Part shown: in pieces, positions 21,901 through 34,100 of the stretch
Position numbering within the stretch: the stretch's first letter is position 1
How the letters are laid out: each line of letters starts with the position of its first letter
Assembly (NCBI RefSeq): GCF_000471905.2
Contig: NW_006499827.1
Location: 217,636-281,635 of the forward strand
Reading direction: 5' to 3'
Length of the DNA stretch: 64,000 nucleotides
Origin: Amborella trichopoda
Lineage: Eukaryota > Streptophyta > Magnoliopsida > Amborellales > Amborellaceae
Program-made: the position numbers and the translations under genes
Notes under the pieces: generated by a model
The model's database searches: none
What the model saw: only the letters and a program-made list of their open reading frames with translations
What the model was told of the DNA's origin: nothing

Positions 21901-24900
21901 TCAGAAGTTGTAGAAGCTCAATCGATCTTTGAAGAAGCAGTTTGAGCTCAAAGCCAGGTCTCCTTAGAAACTTTTCAAGGTGACAACTCTCAAATGAGAG
22001 ACTTCTCAAGGGTGATAACGAGTGCTTTCCATGTAAAAAGCTCAATAAGTGGTTTTCTTTAACTGTAATCACTTGATAAACAATTTTTTCACTGTGAATC
22101 ACTGGAAAAGCAGTTTTACGAGAAGGAAAATCCAGCTTTTCCAAGAAAATAATTTGAAAAATGGTTCTCAATCGTTCATACCATTTAATACACTGTAAAA
22201 GAAAAAACCATAGCTGTTAAGGATCTCTCTTCGCAAATAAGTCCACCTGCTCTCCTCCAAGTCTCTGATTATCTCTCATGGCTCTCTACTTTCTCCCACT
22301 ATGAGTTCTCTCTCCACTACCCAATGTTTCACCCTTAATAATCAAAAATAATAAATTGGCTTATTCACTCCAACCCAGCTCACCACATAAGCCTAGGAGC
22401 AGCAAAAGAATTACTTCATAAGAAACTAAATAAATCACTTTTTGATATATTTCTACGCAATATTGTCCGCTTAATAAATCATCTCAAAACCAATTGATGG
22501 TGTGCGTAAATCTCGTTTACTCATCTTTGCTAAACGGAAAAATAATCAAATCATAGAAGGTCCTGCAGTTCTATGGCATACCGTATTTAATAGAAAGAGA
22601 CGTGGAAAGCAAGGGATCTAGTCAGAGAAGTTCCTGCAGTTCTATTGCATACAGCCCTAAAACGAAAGAGACATGAAAAAAACAGGATCTAGTCAGCGAA
22701 GTTTTCCTACCTTGATGGCATCAATGTTCTTCTGCTTAATGTCAGCAACCGAGTGAAGAGAGGTGAATTTTGCTAGCGAAGTGACAAATGCATCCCTGTG
22801 AGTCTTCATGGACATTACTGCAGTAACACGTATTGCATAACGAAAACCTTCAAGGCATTGCGCAATCACAACATCGTCTTCACTCTGGTCAAGTGGAACA
22901 CTGAATGCAGCCAACATTGGAGCCCAACAAACCTCTATCATGAATCTCAAGGTTACAACATCAGTGGCAGCATAGTAAGCCGACCTGCAGAATCAAAAAG
23001 GAATGCATTTTACTCATATTAAGGGGCAAATGAAGAAATTATCAATGCATATATACAATGGTTCAGAAGCTGCCATTCAGATTAACACGTGGGGCCAATG
23101 ACATATCAGATACCAAAGATCTCACGGTATGTACACTAAACCATTTGGAAAGACCAAACAGTAATGGCGAAGAGTTTCTTTCTCCAACTTTTTCATTGGG
23201 GAAAGTGTACTATAATGCAATTTACAACGTCAAAACATAATCCAAGGGTCACAGGCCATCATTTTACTGGACAGTGATGGACCAACGGATTATTGTTTTT
23301 CCATAGTTCACTGGAATATAGTATACTTCCCTTTTCATTTTCATTAAGCTTCAGAGCTTACTCAGATTTGCGAGCTTTCTCCTTAAACTGCTCTTGCATG
23401 TGCCTGATAAGACCATCACTGGTCTCCATTGGTTTATCTTCCCCTCTTTTGCGAATAACAATATTTAGGATACTGTCAAGACCCAAAATTTTGTTTGAAT
23501 TTGTGGATTGTTTGTTTTGGACGGCTAAATCATCATCTTTCATTTTAATCTCATTTCTAGTAATCCTGTCATACAAAGATCTAAGGTATTCCTCTTGTAG
23601 ATCTTTGCCATCATCAATACCACGGTTGTTCCTAATGAAATCTTCCTGTGACATCTGCAATCAGGCATACATTTTTAGTTACATTCACAAGTCACGTCAC
23701 TAAGCAGTTCAAAGAAAAAGGTAAAGAAAAAAGACAGACCTTATTTTTGACCATGGGATTATGAGCATCAGTGTTCAGCAATATCACAGAATATGCGAGA
23801 ACATAAGCAGTGTCTGCACTAATGAATGCCTTGGGGTTACATTTGCAATAACGCTCAGCAAATTTTTCCATTATACGATCAATCTTCTGTGCCTCTCCTG
23901 GTAACCTGAAGCCTTGTAAGAACACTCTGATCGCTTCATCAAATTCCATCCCTTGAAAGTCAAAAGAATCCACATATGCATGCATGACTCTCAATGATAA
24001 ATCTTCCCTCTCCCCTAGATAATCACCAATCAGAGTCTTGTTCAAGCCAGAAGCATTTTTCAGGAAATCAGCTATCTCCTCTGGTGAATCACCCACCTTC
24101 TTGGCATTGATTAGAAACTCAATTCCTTTGCGAGGTTTTCGATTAAAAAGAGATATGCCTTCCTGTCACAAATTTCTACATTGGATTGTGTACAGTACAA
24201 AAAAAAATGCAACTTCACATAGCTAAACAAACTTGTGAGAAACATGCTCAAGAAGATGACCACGAAATAAAACAAAAGGGAGAACATATTAATATTACAA
24301 CCAGTGAACTATTGTCCTTTCGCTCATCACAGTCAATTGAAGGGGCACACCATGATGAAAGAGTAGGTCCCACCGTCAGTATCACATATGGTTTTGGTCG
24401 GTCCCACTCCCTCTCACCAATCACAATCATTTCAATGTACAATGATAACCCAAGGGACTACTGCTTCCATGATCTAGTGTACTATATCATACTTTCCCAA
24501 ACATAACATGCACATCTACCTGAAGTTCAAGCTTGTACGCCCGGCGCTGCTCCAAAGCAGCAGCTTCTGAAACTCCATTTGCTGATTCAGGATGAGTATC
24601 TGAACCATCACTGGACTCTTCTGCATTTCCATTAGCCAAAAGGATCCCATTTCCAGATTCAGTATGGCTCTCCTCAACTTCAGATTTTTTAAGAGAATGA
24701 GGGTCTGGAATTCGTAATTGTTTGTTCATCCAATCTCCCATAGATTTCAAAATAGCGACCAGGCACTTCATTGCTTCGAGTTTCATGGTAGTATCCTGAG
24801 GTGGCAATAAAGTAGTGGCAACACCTGGAGGCACACCTTGGGCAGTTTTCAGCAGACCGTTGACCATCCTATTCATAAGTCATGTAAAAATAAGTAAACC

Positions 24901-27900
24901 ACATACACAAATCTCATTTATGATACTTTACTGAGGATTTCAAACAATTATATAAAATAAACACACCTTTTCAGTTCCGAAACTTGAAGTTTTAGATATG
25001 ATTGAATCAAACCCCATTCCATAAAATTGCATTAGAAAACCACATACACAAATCTGATTTATGATACTTTACTGAGGATTTCAAACAATTATATAAAATA
25101 AACACAACATTTCAATTCCGAAACTCGAAGTTTTAGATATGATTTGAATCAAACCCCATTCCGTAAAATTGCATTAGAACTAGTAGGGATTTACATGTAC
25201 TCAATAAGTTTACAGAACATTTCACAATCCAGAACTTTGAAAGTGATGAGAGCCTAGATCAATTTTGACATTGATGAGACCCATGTAGTTCATTAGATCC
25301 AGCAGTTTTAAGGTGAATATATGCATATACTTGATAAATTTCCATATAAAACATGAGGCATGTTCAGAATACGCAAAAACAAATATAGGGAACAAAGAGA
25401 TCAGGTACAATAAGAGAAAAGAAAATTCAGAATGACTAACAAAAGAGTTACCAATATAACACACATTCTCATAAAACTCTAAATAGTACATGATATGATA
25501 CAGATTTGTCTACATGGGGACATGTATGAATGCACGTGCATGCGAATAGAGAAAGACAAGGAGAACAACACTCAAACTTAAAGCCTAATAAATTTGCTCG
25601 CATGCTGATAGTAGGCTGAATTTTTTTAAAAACGCTCGAGATTATTAGACATACAGTACCCCACCCTTTACTGCAAATTATTTTGTGGCAAAGATAGATT
25701 TTGTTACTCATGAAATGCAATGAAAAAAGTATAACATAAAGTCAGTCATGATATAATGTTGAAAACCATTCATAAAATATATCGGCTCCATATTGTCAAA
25801 TGCCAGATGTTAACATGTGCATGCACCGCTGAGCAGGTATATTTACGAGAAATTTACAAGTGCTTCCACCAAAATTTCCGTTATTTAAGAATTCCCACAA
25901 AATTCTGTAATTACGTTCATTCCCACTTTTTTCACTTTTTTTCCGAATGGCAAAACTGCACCTCGAAATTTAACTTTTGTAGAATAGTTAAAACTTAGAA
26001 ACGAACTAACAAATTTTGAAAGGTCCGAGGTTTAAAAAAAAAAATGGACCTTCAAGGTTCGAAGTTTTAAGTTTTGTATATTACTACTTCAAAAAAACAC
26101 TTCGAAAAAAATGGGTGTGAATGGGTTGAGGTCAAGGTGGTAGCACCACTTGTGACTCAGCTACTAGTCTCGGTTTCTAGTCCCACCAACGCTAACCCAT
26201 TTCAAAACCTACTAACGGTTTCAAAAATTACTCACCCACTACTAACGGTTAACGTTAAAAATAAAAAAAATAAAAAGGTATGAATGTAATAATCAAAAAA
26301 GTCGGGAAATTTTAAAATAATGGAAAATTTGGGGATATGCGAGTAATTTCCTCATATTTAATGATCTTATGCATTTCAGCAATACATTCGGGAGAATTTA
26401 GGTGTGGCACCAATAGACAATAAGATAAGAGAAATTAGACTTCGGTTGGTAAGAGAAATTAGACTTCGGTTGGTTAGCCACGTATGGCACGACCCAATAA
26501 GCACCTATTTAAGATGTGCGAGTTAGTTCAAGTGGAAAGCTCAAAAAGGACAAATGGTAGGCCTAAAAGGACATAGCTGGAAGTAGTAAAAAACTGGAAG
26601 TAGTGAAAAAAGATATGGGAACTTATGGCCTCACTAAGGGTATAGCCCTTAATAGAGCAGAATGGTGGACCAGGATTTATGTAGCCGACCCTAATCAGTT
26701 GCGAAAAAGCTTTGATGACGGTGATGATGATGATACATTTCAACAAATCCCATACATGTGTGTTTGCATGAAATTGTGAATCAAGTAAATTTATTAGTTT
26801 TATTGTTAATATCATGTGAATTATAAAGGAGAAAAGGACACTAGGCACCCAAATTTGATACCTAACCTAGGGGCCCTGATTAGCTCCCTCTGATAACTCA
26901 ACAAAAACAAAGTACTTGTACTTACTTTAACAAGTATACAAATCAAAGAGAGAGAGAGAGAGAAGAAAAAAAAAATATAAGGTTAAAAAAAAAGACAATA
27001 TTTGACTTTTTGGAAAAAAAAATACTATTGTTTTGATTTTCTTTTAAGTGCAACTCGTATAATAACAATTCCATTGTCAAGAATTAGGTTTGATCCAGCA
27101 CTTCTAATGGGAATCCAGCACTTCTAATGGGAATCCCATTAAATTCATGCTTTCAAAGAGAAACAAAATTTAATTCAAGTCTTCAAGAAAAGGGAATAAA
27201 AGTTGCCAAATTTAACCATAAAGGGCCTCATAAGCCACCAAATTTGAAAGGAAAAGCTCATTCTCAAAAAACAATTTGAAAGGAAAAGCTTCATTGAGAA
27301 AATTTATAGCCCTACAAGTATAGAATCCACAGTCTATAGACTTGATCTAGTGTACATAGTCATATCAATGACAAAGCTAAGTCAAAATTAAACTCAATCT
27401 AGACTCGACTCCATACAAGGCCCAGGCAACTCGAGCCATTGTATAACATGTATTTTTAAGTATTCAAACAGATATTAACCAAACTTGTGAGATAGTCATG
27501 GATAAAAGCAATTAAATGCTCATGCAAAGTAACAAAATCATAGAATAATATATAAAAGATAGTTATTAGAGAAAATATATCTTTACCCCCTATTTTTGGC
27601 TTCCATTTCTCAAAAGACCCAAGAATTTAAATTTTCGATCTTCCTACCCCCTAGACCCCTTTGACCATACATTATTGACCTAATCATTTTATAAAATGAC
27701 TCTATCCCTATCTCTCTCAAAACTACATCTCTCTCTCTCTCTCTNNNNNNNNNNNNNNNNNNNNNNNNNNNNNNNNNNNNNNNNNNNNNNNNNNNNNNNN
27801 NNNNNNNNNNNNNNNNNNNNNNNNNNNNNNNNNNNNNNNNNNNNNNNNNNNNNNNNNNNNNNNNNNNNNNNNNNNNNNNNNNNNNNNNNNNNNNNNNNNN

Positions 27901-28068
27901 NNNNNNNNNNNNNNNNNNNNNNNNNNNNNNNNNNNNNNNNNNNNNNNNNNNNNNNNNNNNNNNNNNNNNNNNNNNNNNNNNNNNNNNNNNNNNNNNNNNN
28001 NNNNNNNNNNNNNNNNNNNNNNNNNNNNNNNNNNNNNNNNNNNNNNNNNNNNNNNNNNNCTACTACTA

Positions 28069-28130
<62 letters not shown>

Positions 28131-31100
28131 GAGGAGGAGAGGAGCTTTATGAAGGAGATGACCAACATTGATAGGAAAGCTAAAGGGGATCTAAACCATG
28201 GAAGCCAAAGAAGGAGCAAGGATGGCAAGAGGCCTCTTGTCTTGCTGACGGGTTTCGCACAGGCAACGCAAATGGTGCTTTTTCCGGCCAACATGTGGTA
28301 ATTTCCGACCACAGGAGCATGGACTCTGGTGATGATGGGTGGTTTTCTGGCGACGAATATTGGTTTTTTGGTGATCAAGGGCGGTTCTTGGGTGGTGGAG
28401 AGAGGATATCGGTTTATGTAGAGGGAAAGGTGGGTGGTTTAATGGAGGAGGAAGGTGGATTCTCGACGAGTGAAAGCGGTTTTCCGACGGGTCGAAGGTC
28501 GCTAGATTCCATCCCTATAGAGGAGGAAGACAACGACAAGAAGGATAGCAAGTTCTAGCGAGGGCTGAGGCCGGTAATTTGGCTAATGAAGGAGCCCCGT
28601 ATCTCTCTCCCCTCTCCTCTTTCTGCCTGAAACTCGAGAGAGAGAAATATGGATGGCTCAAGCTGGAGATCCGAATTTAAAGGCAACCAAATTGGGAGTT
28701 GGAAACATCCAAAGAGAGAGGATGAGAGAGGTGACAGAGAGAGAGGCAGTGGGAGAAGGCTTCATAGCACAGGACATCGGCTTCCAGAACACCACTGGCC
28801 CCAAGAAGCACCGAGCAGTGACCTTGCACGTGGGCGTTGACAAGTCTATCATAAACTGGTGCCGCATTGAAGCCTACCAGGACACTCTCTATGCCCACTC
28901 CCAATGTCAATTCAACCGCGACTCTGTTACTTCCGGCACCATCGACTTCATCTTTGGTAATGCTGCTGTCGTACTGCAGAATTGCACCATCATCGCACGC
29001 AAGCCCATGTCCAACCAACAAAACCTTATAACAACCCAAGGGCATACTGACCTCAACCAAAACAAAGGCACCACTATCCAATTTTCGCTAATTCAAGCTA
29101 GCACCGACTTAGAACCCGTCAAGAACAAGCTCCCCACCTACTTGAGACGACCATGGAAAGAAGATTCTCGAACTGTATATATGCAGAATAACATCGAGGA
29201 CCATATAGCGGCAGAAAGATGGCTGCCAGGAGTGGGGAATTTGCATTGAAGACATTATACTATGCAGAGTACATGAACAGCAGACCAGGTGTGGGAACAA
29301 GTGGGCGCGTGAAGTAGCCGGGCTACCATGTGATAACTGATGCGAAGGAGGCTGAGAAGTTTACTGTGAGGGAGTTCATACAGGGAGGGGAGTGGTTGAA
29401 GGCCACTGGCGTTGCTTACATAGAGGGCCTGTAAAAAGAAGCAACTCACTCTTTTCCTTTAAATATGTGTGCAGTTTTCATGTTCTCATTTGGGAAAGCT
29501 TTCTATCACAATTTCAAAAGAGAGAGGTATGACACGAAGTTTTCAGAGAGAGAGAAAGAGAAGAGAGAGAGTTTTAAGAGAGATAAAGATGGAGTCATTT
29601 AACAAAATGTTTAGGTTAATAATGTATGGTCAAAGGGGTCTAGCAGGTAGGAAGATAGAAAAGATAGAGACTTTATGCCGCAAGAAATAGTTTAAATTCT
29701 TGGGTCTCTTGAGAAATGGAAGCCAAAAATAGGGGATACCGAGATATTTTCCCTAGTTATTATGTAGACTCTGAATTCCAACTTATGTAGGCTCTAGGGC
29801 CACGACATTGGTCCAAGTAAACGGGATGCCACAACTCCCAATGGTCACATGCCCATACAACTTAAGACATCTCCATTAGCTAGACATTGTGTCCCTTTTA
29901 TTCTATACCCCCTTCCAGCAACTCACTCCAAGAATGTCAATGGCTGATTTCAATCCTGAAGCAGTTCTAAATCCGTCACGCATGGAAGTTACTGCTTAGA
30001 AAAGGGAGGCATAGAAAACTATCAACCAAAAAAAGAAGAAAAACGGGAGGGGGGGAAGGGAACCACAATCAAATTTTTTCGTTTATTACATGGGCGCCTA
30101 ACAGTATTTATTACTATGCAACATACACACGTGTCCAAGGCGTTTAGTGCATATTAACAAACCAAGGATACGATACTCGTGCCTAACAGCTCATAAATTT
30201 TGACACTTTTTAACTTAAGTGAAATCTCATCGTGACTCATGAGAATAGAAGTGTCACCTAAAAGCCCACCTCCCCCCTTATCTAAATGATGTAACAAATT
30301 CTCTAAATGGCCAATTATGGGGTTGGTGTTTCTGACACTCATATCCATGTCATACCGACACATATCTGTGTCTTCGTAACAATTATGTTTTTTCAACCAT
30401 GCACATCAACCTGCCTGCTTACAACAAGTGCATCCATAGACAAAAAGGTGCACATGTACACATTTTGTGTGGGTGTATTTATACATCTAGCATCTAAAGA
30501 CAAGCATCGATACATAAACATCCAAAGATACACAAATATGTGTTCATGTTCACAATTATACCATCATGGGAACAATGTTACACAGACACCTTAACTTTAC
30601 TTTGGGGTCAGATGTCGACACATGTCAACACTTGGACATGTGTCAATATGTTACCAACATACTTTACATGCCGTATGGAAATTAAAGTGTTAACACTACA
30701 TCGAGCGTGTCTAACATTCAGACATGTTGTCTCCCTTTCTTGTTTTCTAAAGGGGCCATTCTTCAGTTGTTTTGAATTCATAACCTGCCATTCTTCAGCT
30801 TAAACTGTGTTGACTTCAGAAATAATAATATTTATTCATGAGAAAGTGCAACACTATGGCCTAATATGGCTCAAACAGTGCATTTATTAGTAGAAAAGTC
30901 AAAAGCGAATAGATCCCGGTATTCTACACAGGTTAAAGAAAATAACTCTCATATTTAAATACTACTCAATGGACTAAAAAAACGGAACTCTCCTATAAAC
31001 AACACATTTAGTAGAGTGAAAAAGTCAAAATATTTAAATATCATAACAACAGATTCAAAAAAAAAACCATCTTACAAATCATTAAATCATACAAAGTATG

Positions 31101-34100
31101 CCTATGTTTGATATATATTTATTAATATCATAAGGGTGCGGTTTGTAAAAAGACGAGGCTCTAAACAATCAAAGTAAAGCGCACCTTCAAATAGTGTCGG
31201 GAAATGTGGTTTCAATACTGAAAATCTTTGTGATAGCCTTAAAATATATTTTTATCTTCAATTATAAAATTTAAAGCTTAAAAAATAGTGTAGATTGTAC
31301 AGATCTATGAAAACTTGAAAATCTTGAAAATTGAAGGTCCAAAAGTGTGTTACAAGATGCACTATTTCCATAACTTGAAATCCATTTTTTTCTCATACCC
31401 ATGCATCTTGATGTCGAGATGATCAATTTGAGGATGTTTGGGCATCAAAATAATCTCTTCTAGTGAAATTTTTGAGGTGGGCTCTAATTTGATTGTTTAG
31501 AGCCTCGGCTCTATATAAACTTTTTCCATATCATAATAATAAAATTTAAATGTGGCTTATATTTTAAAATTTTAAATCGCACTTTGTTGAGTTTGAACTT
31601 GCACCATCATAGGATATATCAAATTATCAATGGTTCTATCAACAACAACTATGAAAGAGGTTTGAAATTCATTATATTGTATTTGCATAAAATAATGGAA
31701 TATCTTTTCAATTTTATTACAAAAAAATCAATATTTTACATTTTTATATTTTTTGTTTTAAAATTTTCATTTATTATATTTTAAAACTATTTTATGATTT
31801 AGTATATGCCAAATTTATATTTATGGCTGTACAATGTCTCAAGATCATACTGGATTTTTGAGCCAAAGTACTGGAGATCCAAGACGTACTAGACACAACA
31901 CCTGTGTTGCTTTCTATGTAACATTGCCTGGAAATAGCATTGTACTATTTTTTATCGTTTCATTATTTTCTATTTCTTTTCTTTAATGAAATTATCCCTT
32001 AAATAGATGGGATGATGATGGGATAATGCTGAGATGATGATGATGATGATGATGATGATAAGGCTCGGATGATGATGATGAAATTATCCCTCAAGTGATG
32101 TATCTAAAATTCAGAGATGTCATGTCTACACAACAAATCCTACATTTCCATGTTTTGGAGGCCGGCCAGGTCAAACTCATGATTTCCACAAGTGACACCA
32201 ACACCAACATCTATGTTCCAATAGCAATGGAAAGTAAATAACATACTTAAAAAAGGAAAACACTAGGTCAGATATTTAACAATCAAACGTAATAGAAGGC
32301 TGTTGTAAAAACAGAACACGATCCTCATGACCAAGAATCAACAAATAAGAGGAACCATAAACATCACAAGGATCTGATGCAAAGAGAAAATACGTACCTC
32401 TCAAATATGTTCGATGAATGAACATCACAATCATAATTGATAAATATGTCTACCAGCACTTGTGAATCAACACAAAGCTTCTCCAAGAAACGGAGAACTA
32501 TCATCTTCTGCTGAAAATTTGGCTGAGCCACATTTTCCAACACCCTCAGGACAATCATTGGAAAGAATACTCCAATCTCAGCTTTCAATCCCGCTCTAAA
32601 TCTCGAAACCAGGCTTATGAAAATGGAACAAGAAAGTTGGAAAACAATCATAAGGGTGGAGGCACTGTTCTTCAACAGCGAAAGACATAGATACTGCTTG
32701 ATTGCTCCTAAAAACCTGAGACATCAGAAAAAGTAGCAGAACATGAGGCACTAACCAAAGAATATATGGCGAAAAGGAAATAAATTAATATACCAAGACT
32801 GACAAGCAGTGATTCAAAAAGCATCGCCTAGGTGGTCCGAAAGGCCTGGGCGCATTGCCCAGGCCTAGGCGGCCGACCTTGGGAGGCCGCCTAAGTGGTA
32901 TGAAACCCGCCTAGGCGGGCGTCCAACGCCCAGCCCAGGGCAGCCACCCAGGGCCTACGCCCCGTGGGTTTCGGTAGGGGCATTTTGTGTCCATTTTTTA
33001 AAAATTAAAGAGCCAAAAATTGGGGTTTTATGTTCATTTGAAACTTAAAACTTATTGGAGCCCATTTTAGAGAGAGAAAGCCCCCAAAAAACTAGTTTTT
33101 GGTGAATTCTTTAGGATCAAATGGTTTCTCAAAGTTAACAAAAATTGATCAAAACATCACCCATTGATATTAGATTTAATTTTTGATGTTTTGCAAATCT
33201 TTGAGGTAGAAGTGTGAAGATTGAGCAATCAAACTCAAAGAAAGTGATTTTTTTTATTGCTTTAGTAAATTGCATTATTTTTTAGATGTCTTCTTCGGGA
33301 TCTAATAGGAGTGGTGATCCCGGTTGGAAATATGGCTACAACCCAGATCCTAATTATAAAAATTGCATAAGATGCAAGTTTTGTGATAAGGATACAAAAA
33401 GGGGCTTAAACCGCTTCAAGAAACATCTTGCCGGTATCAAGGGGGATGTTGCCTCATGTAAAAGACTCATGATGCTGTTAAAGAGGAAAGAAACAATTTT
33501 TTTAGTATGGTAAAAATGAAAAAAGATGAAAGGTTTGCCTCTATACCTAACTTTTAATTTTTATACAATATATATAACTGACATAACTGCAAAATCCTTT
33601 TTGGATTCAACTGGGCCGCCCAGGTTCTGGGCGCCCAGCCCAATTGGGCCACCAAGGTTCTGGGCACCTGCTTGGGCGCTTACCTAGGCGCTGGGTGGCC
33701 TGGACACCCCAGGCCACCTAGGACCCACCTAGCGCTTTTTGGAACATTGCTAACAAGGGACAACAAATGTCTACTTTCAAACTGGAGTAGCAGAGGAAGT
33801 TCACCATATTCTCCTGAATGCAACCAGCCCTGAATAAACTAAACTCTAGGCAATCAAAGGAATCTCAAAGGCACAAAACCTTTCGCATTTTTTGGGTATT
33901 TTTCTGAAGAAAACACCAAGAATATGTGCCTCCTACTGGGAACCCCAAACAACATAGATATATCCTAATTTTGTGTAACTTTAGTGATTCTCTAAATCCT
34001 TTTTCCAAATTCATCCTGAATGAATCCAGTTCATACTCCAAGTTTGATTGTGATTCTTAAAAAAAACCAAAAACTAGCTATGCAAGTATATTTTGATGTT

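Larger units (their letters stand above)
27569..29753. mobile_element. Pack-MULE: Mutator-like element carrying a pectin methylesterase fragment
   Basis: Terminal inverted repeats of about 150 bp: left 'gagaaaatatatcttta...tatttttggcttcc' from 27569, right the reverse complement ending 'gagatattttccc' at 29753. They are flanked by a perfect 9-bp target duplication TAGTTATTA (27560-27568 and 29754-29762), the size made by Mutator transposases. No transposase is inside; instead a PME segment (28746-29434), (CT)n tracts and an assembly gap. About 2.2 kb including 315 N. It lies in BIG intron 2, in the antisense orientation for the PME. Confidence 0.9.
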
